Assembly (NCBI GenBank): GCA_905250075.1
Contig: CAJNOP010000018.1
Location: forward strand, 1,918,569-1,982,568
DNA from: Rotaria sp. Silwood1
Taxonomy: Eukaryota > Rotifera > Eurotatoria > Philodinida > Philodinidae
Direction: 5' to 3'
DNA: 64,000 bases
Within the stretch, counting starts at the first letter, position 1. Each line of letters opens with the position of its first letter. This document shows positions 1 through 12,200 of the stretch, one piece after another. The translations under genes were made by a program, and so were the position numbers. The notes beneath the pieces were generated by a model that made no database searches, was not told the origin of the DNA, and saw only the letters and a list, made by a program, of their open reading frames with translations.

Positions 1-610
1 AATAGTACAGATATGCAAAAAAAATTTTGGGAATAGACTTTTGAGATACACTGTATTATTGCCCTTTGAAGAGCTCATAGGTAAGCAGATTCCCATTTCC
101 TTATGCAAACATTTCTATTATGAATTTTCGTCTTATCTGAAAATGTTTCAATATCAATGTCTTGATTCTTTTTAAAGTCATTAGTGGTTGTATAACTAGT
201 TTCATAGTTTTGGAAAAGAATGCTCAAGGGTCCCAAACAGAAGAGGTGTGCACGTTTGGTCTTTTCATGAATCAAAATATCTCAATTTTATCTACTGAAT
301 AGTTTTCTTTACATTCAAAATGCACTAAGAAAAAGAGAGACCATCAATGTTATCAAAATTCTCATTATGAGCTAGCCAATACGAAGCAATAGTCAGTTTA
401 TACTTTTTAACAGATCCGCATCCTCAATACTATCATTCAAATAGTGACAATCACAAGTCGATGATTATTTCCGTTCTAAGTTATGCATTTGGCAGAATGA
501 TCACTATTCTCCTTGTATAGATGCCCGTTAGCTTTTATATAAGTCACATTTAGTTCAGTATTTTACTTTATTTTCACCTTTTACCTTTTTAAATTTTGGA
601 AAGTAGTATA
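1..610. other. Non-coding stretch at the left edge
   Basis: AT-rich sequence with no reading frame that looks coding. A short minus-strand frame at 75-275 has no splice context or recognisable domain. It ends at the inferred stop codon of the small membrane-protein gene. Confidence 0.5.
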
Positions 611-2025
611 TCATTTTGAAAGAAATCTTTCTGACGCAGTAGTATGATTGATAGAATGTGAAGAATTTAAGTATTGACTGGTACTACCATTTGATGTTTG
701 ACCTCGTTCATTTTTAATAAGTCTGTAAATCAAGTGAGCCGATGACAATGGAATGACAATATAGAATGCAACTGAATCAATTAGAGAAAAAAAGACGTGT
801 CAATTTTGCACTCGGGGATTCGATAATTTGTAATATCGATGAACACTACCAGCAAAATACCGGCAATCGCAACTAAAACTGTCAGAATGATCCCAATGGC
901 TCGGTGCTAAAACACAGAATATTTCTCAAAAAGTGGTTATATTTGATCAACCAAATGAATGTGCCTGCGTAGACGAATACTTTATATTTGAAAAGTGCAG
1001 AGAAACGAACATTATACTAATCGATGTGTTAAATAATAAAATATTGTTGCCTTTTAAAAATAAATCCAAATGCTTTTATACAAAATATTTTACTCGTTTC
1101 ATGATAAAGCAATCACAGTGTAAGGGTCGTTCAGATAATATGAATCAAATGCAAACTAAATTTTCTTATTTGTTTCAACGTCCATTATAGAAGTTATAGA
1201 AATGAGTTGTTCATGTAAATAGAAGCTGAATAATTTTATGTGATTCATTCTTCGAAACATGCTTCATCGATAACGAAAATATTCGTCAGTTACAACAGTT
1301 TATCTGCATATTTTCACAGTTTAATTCGGAAAAGAAACAATAATTATCAAAATAAGTTTTTTTATAATAGGAAACTGTCGTATTTTGAGCACAAATTTGT
1401 TATATTTAGAATTTTTTTTTACAAAAATAGAGCATTAGTGTTCATGTTTGGAAACTGAAATTTTCTAACAAATTTATTCTTCGAGTAAAAATACTCCGCA
1501 ACCTTTGTATTTCAGCTGTTACAAGTTTCGTTAAACGGAAAATGAGTTTCTGAAATCAAATTATGTAATAATTAAAATATGGCTCGAAATAAGATCATGG
1601 ATGGTTAAAGAGTGACCTACGTAAACCTTCTATCATTTATTAAAATTGTATTATTTCTTGCAATTTTCGGTATTGTATGGGAAGCTAATATTTTCGGATT
1701 TTGTAATACACATACGTAAAGTTCAACATTACCAATTTTTTCGGGTTGTTTTCAGTGCAAGAGAAAATATATATCGTTTTTAATTTTTCGATATAGCTTT
1801 GTCATACAACTGTCATTGTCTAAGAAAAATTTCATAATGTAATTGTGTGTATTACATGTAGACGACGCTAAAATGGTCTTGTATCCCAATAAAATATCTT
1901 ACTTTTTTGGCTTTTTCGCTTTCTACTGTGACTCTTGGCAACAGAGGATCATATTCGTTTCCAGTTAATCCGTTCAACATTATATTTTCCTCGTTGTATG
2001 TACAAGAAGATGGATGTATATGCAT
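611..2025 (-). CDS. Small single-pass membrane protein, unknown family
   Basis: Three exons on the minus strand are supported by splice sites and phase: 2025-1903 (ATG, 41 codons, donor GTAAGA), 906-861 and 771-611 (stop TGA). Together they give about 109 residues. Exon 1 is hydrophilic and ends in a charged ESEKAKK. Exons 2 and 3 encode one hydrophobic span of about 28 residues (starting RAIGIILTVLVAIA). The tail is rich in Ser, Thr and Asn. The 89-bp second intron has a good pyrimidine tract and branch-like CTAAT before its AG. If that intron is instead retained, exon 2 reads on to a stop at 783-781, and a two-span protein would need a phase change at an A7/T7 run. I do not recognise the family. 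An in-frame Phe-Val-Glu lies just upstream of the ATG after an AG, so a further 5' exon is possible. Confidence 0.5.
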
Positions 2026-2689
2026 TTCTACAAACTAAATCAAACATATAATATTGATCGAAATTATTTTGATAAATAATGTTCAGTTTCAATTTCAATT
2101 TCAAATTGGTTTCTGGCTAGCAATATGCCGCGTACTATATTATAAAATGCAACCACAAGGCTTCGCATAATGTAGCGTTCTTGACTGTAAAAATTTCATA
2201 TTGTTTTTATATGTCTAAAGAAAGTTAACAACAAAGTGGAAAGAAGTGAACGAAAAAAGCAAAGAAAAAAATATTGTTGCTTTGTCAACCTTCACCAATT
2301 TTTTTTTATAAGGAGAAAAAAATCAATACATGTGTTTTTTATCAAACAAAATAGAAATAGAAAAAGATTTGTTGTTTTATGATTTCTGCTTAAGTCATTG
2401 CAGAGATTACGACAATTATCCATTTGATTCGACTTTTGTTTTGTATGATTCAGACTTAATAAGGAAATTTATATGGAATGAGGTTGTTATTACACAACAG
2501 AGAAGTTCATGGTGAATGATATCGCCTGTCAATCGTTTGTGTTATTCCTCGAGTACTAACTCTTATAGCTGTTGCGAGAGGAAATTAAGTAAGCATATTA
2601 TCTTCGAACGGTAAAAATATGTCAACAAGTTGTTCAACATGAACATAAGAATGAGTTTAGCAACAATTATCACAATTTAGTTTTTGTTA

Positions 2690-4600
2690 AAGGTATAGTC
2701 AGCTGTCTTTGACGTTATGAACTTTGGTTAGTTTGGCTCAATCTTTCGTCATAGTGTTGGTAATTACGTTGGGCGTGAATGTAGTTGAAGAGAAGACTCT
2801 CTTACCCACTCAGTATTCTATGATGAAGAAAATTGATTTTCTAAGTAAAATATTTATTCGAGTGCTAAAGGAGATATGGTGCTTCTTCAGTCAAGCTCTA
2901 TACTTTTCCTTAGGCACATAAGGTGACAAATACTCTTGGTTATTTTATTCCTGAACAAATACAATTTATTTGCTTAGTCTCACATACATATGATACTAAT
3001 CAAAAACTATGTAAAATTATTGCATTTGTTTCTAATACTAATATTTTTGTTCTTGAATATGCACATACAGAGCGCAAGGATGCACCATAGGAAATAATTG
3101 TGGCTGCAATTAATCACCAAATTCAAAGCGTACCTACAGGAACAAATCTATAATGCCCGGTTATATGTTACCAATGGCCTGATCCACGCATAACGTCGAT
3201 ACGTGCAGAAGAAAGTTTTCGTGATGAGCGATCCATAAGGATACATACGAGCTATAGCTACCAATTGTAAACATATAGCTGCTGAAATTCTAGGATTAAC
3301 CAGTTGGTTCTTGTCTCTCTGTAGGTCGGTCTCTAATAGGAATAGTTTCAATTGGTTGAGCTATATTGACGGTAACTTCATTTGTCACAATGATATATTC
3401 GAATAGATGAGACATGTTAACACATAGTAATAGATGCTAGTGATTTATGTGAAAATGAAATTTCGAAAGGTGATATGTGAATACTTAAGTCTTGGTTTTA
3501 TACCTATTGAAATATGTTTTCGATTGGTTTCCTTCAACTTAGAAAAATGCTTAACGTGGGTGAATGTAAGTGTTGATGAAGCAGAAATTGCCAACCACAC
3601 CTTCACTCTTTCTCTCCTCCAGTGAGTTCTTTCTAGATTGGCATGCTTAACACTGCGTTTTGAGCAAAAACAATCGTGACTAATTCAGCTGATTTTGGCA
3701 AAAACCAACTGTCATTTTTGTTTTGCACTTTCTGCACCTGTGGCAAGCATTTTGTTTCTTAAAAAAGCAAAACAGATTTTCGTGTTAACACTTGAGTATA
3801 TGGGTTTTAGTGTTTTTCTTAATCGACACCTAAACTCTATGATGAAGTCAATAGATGGCTCGATTAAAATATTCATTCGAGTGTTGAAGGAGGTTTTTTT
3901 TCTTCTTTATTCAAACCCTATACATATGCATATAAGATGAGAATTGCTCTTGATTATTTTATTGCCGAATAAACATAATCTTTTTTCTTAGTCTCACATA
4001 AATATAATGTTAATCAAAAACTATGTAAAAATATTGCATTTGTTTCTAATGTCAATATTTGTTCTTGAATATGCACGCAGGTACTATTTTTTGGCTTATA
4101 TTTGAAATGAAGACAATCCGCGACGATGAATCACAGTAAATGAGCTATCTTTATGATTAATCATCAAATTTGAAGCGAACGTATAGAAATAAATTTGTAG
4201 TGCCCAGTGCTATGTTATCAACAATTTGTAATACACATGAAGCTGATATATGTAGAGAAAAGTTTTTGTGATGTTCAGTCCACGACGTTACATGAGTTAT
4301 TACTGCCATTAGTATACGTTTAGTTGCTGGGCTTCTAAGATTGACCAGTTGGTTCTAGTTTATCTATGGGTGGATTAGGCATAGCAATAATTTCAAATGG
4401 TTCAGCCTCACTGATAGCTTCAATTGGTCTAGCCATGCCAATACAATAGTGGTAGAAGGTAGTAATCTATGTAACAATGAAGTGTCGAAAGGTAGCATGC
4501 AAACGGTTTAATCCTTACTTTTTTATACTCTTTGTAGTATGTTGTGTGTTGGTTTTCTCCAGATTATAAAAAAATGTGATGCTTTACGTGTAATAGTAGG
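2690..4600. repeat. Tandem pair of diverged ~1-kb repeats
   Basis: The stretch around 2780-3560 returns in the same order and orientation at about 3800-4590. Shared landmarks are the tctatgatgaag block (2818 and 3838), tcaaaaactatgtaaaa (2999 and 4013), the ttgttcttgaatatgcac block (about 3050 and 4060), the gaccagttggttct-like block (3297 and 4343), and the ttggttttctcc-like block (about 3524 and 4551). The repeat period is close to 1.0 kb, and the copies differ by many substitutions and small indels. Short protein-like traces read on the minus strand in both (for example NIAQPIETIPI near 3350 and MARPIEAI near 4430), so the unit may hold old exons. No transposon ends were seen. Confidence 0.6.
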
Positions 4601-5465
4601 AAAAAGCATACATAAGGAATAAACCAATCACAGGAATATGGTATTGCGCTGACATTCAAACGTTCTGACTTCGACGTGTAAACGATGACTAATTTTCGAC
4701 ATGACTATGAGAAACACGAAAATTCATTCTTCTTCTCTTCATAATCAACAAAGGAAGTGAGCAATAGTAACAATAGAAAAAACCTTACTCATATGCAGGT
4801 TAATGAAATCTTTCTACAACATATAAAAAATCAACTTTCACTGTCATCAAATGAAGTTGGACAGACACACAACTGTCTTCAATAATTCTACTTCTTTTTG
4901 TTATTTTCTAGAAGAAGTCAAATGAGTTTAGCGAGCACAAATTATCCGTAAAGATTCGGAAACATGAGAATTCTCCGAAAATCTTCATTAAAATGGAAAA
5001 ACCTAAAATCTTGCACATATAAAATGGTAAGCAAAGTTTTCAAAATGGTTTTTCACCATAAACGTGCTAATATCAACTTGAGGTAATAGAGAAAACATGA
5101 AAGGAAGAAGGATAAAAGATATAAAAACTGCTGCAAACAAATGTGTCCGATATTTTAATAAATGAATGACTCATGCATCAACAGAAAGAATTAACAAGAA
5201 CAATCTTGTCAACGGTAAAGAAAGCGAAAAATATAGGTCACTGTTGTTTTTTGTCAAAAGCAGCTAAAATTAGAACTGTTGTTCCTGCTAAAAATGGTTA
5301 TGATCGAAATGAATGGAACTAGTTTATTAATTATATACAAAGATACCGATAATGTTTCCGAACTTTTTCGAATGACCATACATTAGTATATCATGTTCTA
5401 TTAATATTGTTAATCATAGAACGTTGCGCAACACGTATCCTTTAGGGCTTGTCGGACACCCAACT
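4600..5465. other. Spacer before the hAT remnant
   Basis: No gene was recognised. The sequence is AT-rich with scattered stops in all frames. It may include the eroded body of the hAT element whose 3' end follows, but no zinc-finger (BED) or catalytic-domain trace could be read. Confidence 0.35.
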
Positions 5466-5703
5466 TATCACATTGATCGTCATCCAATGAATTTCTGGTC
5501 TAGTCATGAAACTCGTGGTTTGTACATTATTATCAATAGTAGCTAGAAGAAAAAGTTTCATACTGGCGACTACTGCTTCTGTAGGAAGGTTATTGAGTTC
5601 AACTGGATTAACATTCACTCAAAGACGAACAAGTTTGTCATCAGATCAATTTGATCATATATTATTTATTTGTTCTTGTGAGAAATTCAAGAAAAAGCAA
5701 TAA
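5466..5703 (+). mobile_element. hAT transposon remnant (C-terminal dimerisation domain)
   Basis: The frame 5506-5703 reads like the hAT C-terminal dimerisation region: LLSIVARRKSFILATTASVG, then RLLSSTGLTFTQRRTSLSSD and QFDHILFI. This parallels the family pattern of L...AR..L.I.ATS..SER.FS.AG, then KR..L and a terminal LLFL. Just upstream, in another frame (about 5469-5525), is DRHPMNFWSSHETRGL, which matches the family's short P.(N/F)WW stretch ahead of the domain. The domain is therefore split by at least one frameshift. The rest of the transposase and the terminal repeats were not found. It is a dead DNA transposon fragment. Confidence 0.65.
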
Positions 5704-6692
5704 AAATGAAACTTATCTTTTTTTTGCTGTCCATCTGTTTACATTAATTATATTTTGAATCCTGTATCTTTACTTTTGTTTTATTATTATCTTGTTTACC
5801 TTATGGATGTCAAATATTTTTTTTATGCTTCAATTCATCTTTACTGAAAGACATGTGATAAAGTTTATTAACATGATTATACATTGTACACGATTTTTGC
5901 ATAAATAGTACATCTATACTATTTGACATTGAACCTGAAAGGAAAATATCGTCCTACAAATCGAATACAAGAGAATCTTTTGTTCTTCTACGACGAACTT
6001 TTTGATGCCTTCCAGAATGCAAAATAGGACGAAGAAAACTGTCTTGTGACGTGCTCTGTTGTCAATCATCTTCGTTTTATTTATACAACACTTTATGATA
6101 AGTACGTAGATTGATATAGAAACTTTTCTGAACTATTTTTTGTTATCATTTCATTCATCGATATATAAGTAAATTTTATGAGGGTTGCTAACAAAATGTT
6201 AATATGCCATCATGTAAACAAACCTAAAATAAACTAAAGAGAACCGTTTTTCGAATACTTCCTCATTTTTTTAACAGTTTTGTAAATATTTTTTTCTTCA
6301 CTCAATTGATCTGATATTAAACGATAAATAGTTCTGCAAATTGTTTAGATTAATAATGAAGAAGATCGTGAAGTCTTTCTTTTCATCTTTTGTTTATTTA
6401 GAATTTATAATTGAAACTAAGATTAATCGAAAAAAAATGTTTTCTTTAATAGATTTCGAATTTTTCATTTGTTTCTAGAGTCATCTTTATGTAATATGAT
6501 TAATTTCATCTGATTCTATATTTTACGTTTTCATCTTGTATTTATCACTTCACATTAGATTTATCTATGATTCGTACTACAGAAAAATCTCGAACACCAA
6601 GCATCTTTCATATATTGTTTATTACAAACCACTTCTAATTTTTATCCAAGATAATTTTTTTGTTTCATTATATTATTTTTATTTTTAATCAA
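5704..6692. other. Intergenic, no gene seen
   Basis: AT-rich spacer between the hAT remnant and the 3' end of the DPY30 gene. No coding frame or structured repeat was recognised. Confidence 0.4.
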
Positions 6693-7031
6693 CTAAACAC
6701 TTTCGCCAAATCGTTCTCGATTTTTAATAAAAAATGCAGCCAAATATTCAATCGGTTTTTTGGGTCTTTCTCTTGCTACAATTGATAGACCTTCAATAAT
6801 AATTGGAATCACTGTTTTATTGAAATAAGCTGTTGTTGGATAAGCTTGAATATCAGCAAGTGATGGAACATTTGATGAATTAAGTTCATGATCAATTATT
6901 TGTAATATATGAGGTGGCAGTTGTGGTGGACCACCTACATTTGTATTGACTGATGATAGAGACGGATCTTGAAGAAGAATATCAGCTGCATTAACATCAT
7001 CGTTTACAGGTGGTTGTTCTGAAGTAGCCAT
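6693..7031 (-). CDS. DPY30: DPY30 homologue, COMPASS-complex subunit
   Basis: A single exon encodes 112 residues. The C-terminal third carries the Dpy-30 dimerisation motif: YFNKTVIPIIIEGLSIVARE (residues 69-88), followed by RPKKPIEYLAAFFIKNRERF (89-108). Human DPY30 (99 residues) ends with the same YLDQTVVPILLQGL..LAKERP-type pattern. In that family two helices form a dimer that binds ASH2L in the MLL/SET1 histone H3K4 methyltransferase complexes; DPY-30-type domains also occur at the flagellar radial spoke. The N-terminal 60 residues are acidic and Pro/Asn-rich and differ from the vertebrate protein, as is usual. The ATG at 7031 is the only plausible start. No intron is needed. A spoke protein with the same motif is the main alternative, but the short length favours DPY30. 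Confidence 0.9.
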   Translation of the reverse strand: MATSEQPPVNDDVNAADILLQDPSLSSVNTNVGGPPQLPPHILQIIDHELNSSNVPSLADIQAYPTTAYFNKTVIPIIIEGLSIVARERPKKPIEYLAAFFIKNRERFGESV

Positions 7032-9236
7032 TGGTTAGTTACACTGAGAGAATAAATAAATGAAGCACACGAATGAATGAAATTATTGCCATGAAGTTTG
7101 TTGTTGACATAGAAACACCTCTACGTCTTTTTGCTATTGTCGAGCAGTGAGTGGAATTGATATGCTTGAATTTGAACACAGCAATCTTGAAAGATCTTAT
7201 TCACAAAAATTTTATATTTTTGTTCCTCTAGAAACAATAGGCAAGAAAAAACAGTGAATCTTAAGAAAATTATAAGTTTAATTCGGACGCTAAGACCGAA
7301 GATATGAACAGTATAAATGTGTCTGAATGCAATTGTTGAACAAAGATGTCACTAGCATATTCAGTAGTGATTTGAAAAAGCTTTTTATCGATTTTACAAT
7401 AGTTGCTTCAAGAAAACGTTCGACGTAATACACGACATATGTGTTCTGACTGCAATGTACCTATATTGATTGTTGATTGCTTTAAAGATTGTCATAGAAA
7501 AATGAGTTACAAATATTTTTCTTTTGATACAAAATTGTAATATCTGTCAAAAAAAATAAATAAAAATTTCGATTTTTGCAAAAAATAAGCCACAAGTCAA
7601 TGGGTTAAATAAGTTAAGACCAAATAAATACTCTGAGGTTCTTATATAAACTAATCCAATATCCGTATTTTTGATATTTTCATCGCGTTTTATAGCATCA
7701 TGAGTCCAGAAAGAGTTGAAGATTGAATTGGCAGCATTCATTTGTTATCATCGACACAATGGAATTTTTTTTCCTAATCATTCATTGTGGTCTTTAATAT
7801 CTCTCGATACTTATAACTGAGATCGATCATCTAAAGGCTTATAGAGATGAATGATATTCTATTTTCTACATGTAAAACTTAGCAGCTGACTGTATCACTT
7901 TGTTTCTTGTTGTATTGATTATATTAGGATCGAAAGACAGTCGAACATATGTTATCGTTATATTCATTTCACTGGTTGATAATCTCACAAAAGACTGACA
8001 ATGCAAACATTAGTTTTGATCATTCAACATCTAAATGTACCGGTCTGATATTCATACCGATACTGGACTGACGAACTGTTGTACTATTTCATTCATGGAG
8101 GGTAATGTTTGACGCAGTACATTTTCAATAAAGTTCCACTACACATCGTCTATGACATAATAAGAGCAAAAAACTAAATAAAATACACTGGTAATAGCTG
8201 GTCTACTCGCGATCGACCAATCTGTAATATGTATAAGTTTCATATCTGTCATGGGTGTTTAGTAGAGAGGACATCAATGAAATGAACTAAATGATCAATA
8301 AATTTAAGTATCTCTAGCTAGACAAGAGTACTTCGATAATTATTTATCAAATCCTCCATGATTACCTTTATTTTCTAAAAGTCGAATCCTCATTAACTTA
8401 TGTTGTTTCACTTGACAAACACATTTTAGAGCCAGATTGAAAAGAAAATAGATTTCAAGCCTTACCTGGAGAGATCCTTTATAAAATGAATTGTTTGTAT
8501 TATTTACTATTTTATCTATAATTTGCACTTTTATATGAATAGTAAAAAAAAACAAATTGATCACATGGTTATAATCTTCATTTATGAGACGTAAAAACAA
8601 TACATTATAATGTCTAAGAGGTCATCTGATATTTAAAGAACATTAGTACATAATTAAAATAGAAAACAACAAAAATATTCAATCATGATATTTCACAATG
8701 GTATTTTCATCAAGTAAGTTTTTTTTTTTTCGTAGTTCAAGGTTATTTTTGTATGAAGACATTAGATGTAGTAAATTATGGCTCTCATATTTTACAAAAC
8801 AACAAAATAGTAAAACAGACGTCTTGTAGTTATTTGCCTTGAATGGACGGAATATATGTGATGTTTTTTTCTTATCTATTTTCGATGATGATTGAATATT
8901 TACACTTCTACATAAATGTTCGTGTTTTCGTCTTTGAAAATGTTCTGTATAAAATACAACACATAGGTAAAGATCACCATTATCATTGTGACATATATAT
9001 ATATATATACTATGATAGCATCGTCTTATAATCTATTCGTTGGATTGCCGTTTCATTCAAAAAGAAAAGAATTTGTATTAAGATTTTTCTTTATCTCTTT
9101 TTTCCTACACCTTTATATACAAATTGTCTTGTTGCTATTTCCTTCATTGTCTTTTTTACTAGAGTACTGATCAAAATCAAGAAAGTAATAAAAATTTAAT
9201 TTGAAATTATTGTATATTTAAAGAAAAAGGAAGAAA
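7032..9236. other. Divergent intergenic region, DPY30 to SLC5 gene
   Basis: About 2.2 kb between two genes transcribed away from each other, so it should hold both promoters. There is a short (AT)n tract at 8995-9010. A 64-codon minus-strand frame at 7547-7741 looks faintly protein-like but has no splice partners or known motif. No clear promoter element was identified. Confidence 0.45.
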
Positions 9237-12200
9237 ATGGCATTACGTACATTGAGCGCTGTTGATTATATTCTTCTTATTATGCTTCTTCTATCATCGG
9301 CTGTTATTGGAGCTGTATTTGGTTTTTTTAAATCAAAAAAAAGTTCAGCTAAAGAATTTCTTCTAGGTATTTATTTAAAAATATTCATTGGATGGAAATT
9401 TAAAATCATGTTTGTTTGCTTTCCATTATAGCTGATGGTGGTATGGGAGTAAGTATTTGATTATTGTTTTTCTTTTAGACTGATTATTCTATACTCAGGT
9501 ATGGCCAACAGCTCTTAGCATTATGGTTTCGTTTCTCTCAGCAATTACCTTATTAGGAACACCGAGTGAAGTCTATATGTATGGAACTATGTATTGTTAT
9601 CAAGGTGAAATATTTGTTTATTTCTTCTGTTAGTTTTTAACTTATAGAGTTTATAAAAGGAAACGTATAGAGAGAAGTCATCTATGGATTTAGAATGATT
9701 CTAGATTGTAGAGATTCATGTCTTTTCTAAATAAAGAATGAAAATTAATTCAGATCATTCTAGCATTTATACTTCACATTCGTAAAAAACCTAGATAATG
9801 AATAATTCATTCAACATCCCATGTAAAAAAAAATCAAGCAAAATATCAGATTGTTTTTGATTTTTTTGTGATTTAAAATTGATTAAAATGGCACGATTTT
9901 AATCGAATTTTTAATCTTAAAGAAATCAATTATAATCAATTTTTATGAAGTAGTTGATTAAGAGCAATTTTTTTACGATAAAAAATTCGATTAAAATCGT
10001 GCCATTTTAATGGATTTTAAATCACAAGAAAATCAAGTGAAATCTGATTTTTTCCTTCTTTTTTTACATGGGTTCATCTATTTTCAACCATCATCATTCT
10101 TGGTGGATTATAACTTATCATCGCTTGATAATCGATCATAATCGATTCCTTACCTGATAATCGATTCCTTACTTGAAAATCGATTTTAATCATAAATATC
10201 GAAGATATGCGCTTTTCTCGAGATTCCAACGCGAAACCCTATTTTTTCCTTGAGTTTTTTTGATTCCTCGTGGTAGTAATCGATAAAGTTGCCACCAAGC
10301 TAAAACTCGACAAATACACTCAATTTGGAACTGGTATATAAATTGTTTCAGTTAAGATTGCGCAATTACTTCAAGTATTGATTAAAATTGATTAGATTCA
10401 AAATTAACTGATTGTTTTCATTCCTTGAAAGGAAAATTGATCATCACCTATTGAGTACCATTGCTCAACTAAAGGACGAAATTTCTTTGACATTTTATAC
10501 TTAATATGGGCAGTGCTTATTGTTGCTGCTATTGTCATCAAAACTTTTAAAAAATCTTTGAAGTCGTTTTCGAGCCATACATGTACTCCCCTACCAAGAT
10601 GGCGAAGAGATATTTTGATCATCTCCAAAGGAGGGTATGGATGTGGATCATAATTCAATAGTGAACTATCGCAAAATCAACCTTTAAAATACCATTATAA
10701 ATCTTTCCTAACTTAATTCCAACGTTGAAAATCCAAATATTGTGGAGACGGCAAAGGCGCACCATTCCCATTCCTCCTGGATGTAGTATACCAAAAAACG
10801 CATCAGGTTTATCCACTGAGTGACCACATTTATATTATTATTCTTATATAGATGTATGCACAGACCTCTCACCCCTATCGTAGAAAAACTGCATCAAGAC
10901 ATCTTATTGTGTTCGCGACCCATTCAAAAATGAACAAAAATAGAAGCGTGTCCTTTATAAAGTATTGTTCCACAAAGGGTTAATCGATTATTTTGATTCC
11001 TTTCAATAAAATCGATTTTGACTGATTTTTAATAAATAATCGATTAAAATGGATTTCATTATTAATCGCTTATATGGATTCCTTGAAAAAAAAAAGATTT
11101 TAATAGATTTCTCGTATATGATCGATTAAAATCGATTTTCCATGAATAACTGATTATAATCGATTAGATTTTCAATCTATTATTCCAATTCCTTGGAAAA
11201 GAAAGATTTCAATAGAGTTTTCGTAAAATATCGATTAAAACCGATTAGACTTTCAATCGATTATTTTGATTTCTAGGGAAGAATCGATTTTAATGGATTT
11301 CGACGAAAAAACTCGATTTAAATCCATTATTTCATTGAATTTAATCGAAAATTGTGACATTTAATCGATTTTTTTGTGATTATTTCGGAAAAATCGATGT
11401 TAATCTGATTTTTTTGGACTTTTTTTTTTACATTGGATCACGCTCGAAAATAAAACTTCTGTTATGAAGTCTAAAAAGGCGCCCGAAGAAAAGCGCAAAA
11501 CCTTTCGAAAGATACGCAGAGTGATGAAGGTTTCGAGTTGTTAAGTGTTGTAACAGGAAATTTGCTTTAGAGTTCACTTGTCTATAATTTTGTCGTTTTT
11601 GTTTTTGAATCAAAGTATGGTTGTTCATTGTATGTTAAATAAAAAAAAATGATCATATCAATTGTTTTTAGCTATATCATGGACAGTAGCTTCAACAATA
11701 ACAGCATTAGTATTCATGCCTAAATTTCGTGAAATGAATTGTACAAGTGCTTATGAAGTATATTTTCTATATGTCTAACATTTGATATTACATAATAGTT
11801 TATCTAGTATTTAGAAAAACGTTTTGATCGATCAGTACGCATGTGTGCTTCATTTGCATTTTCATTCTTTATGGTAAAGAATCTATTGAAATCAATTATT
11901 TTTTAAGATTTTTATATGAATAGTTAATCTATATGGCAATTGTCTTATATGCTCCTGCATTAGCATTAAGTCAAAGTGAGTCATTTGCTAAATATTGAAC
12001 AAGAAACAAAAACACGCATCTTAATTTTGTCTTAGCTACTGGTTTGAATATTTGGCTTTCTGTTGTTTCAATCGGTGTAATTTGTACATTTTATTCATCA
12101 GTGGTATGTTAGAAAGATACGAAGACGAAAGAAGACAATATAATTTTCTGTGATAATAGGGTGGTATGAAAGCAGTCATTTGGACGGATGTTTTACAAGC

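Noticed and set aside
10404-10658. Independent gene on the minus strand inside the SLC5 intron
   Set aside because: It opens only with a TTG start, has no recognised domain and sits inside a repeat element; kept as a remark only.
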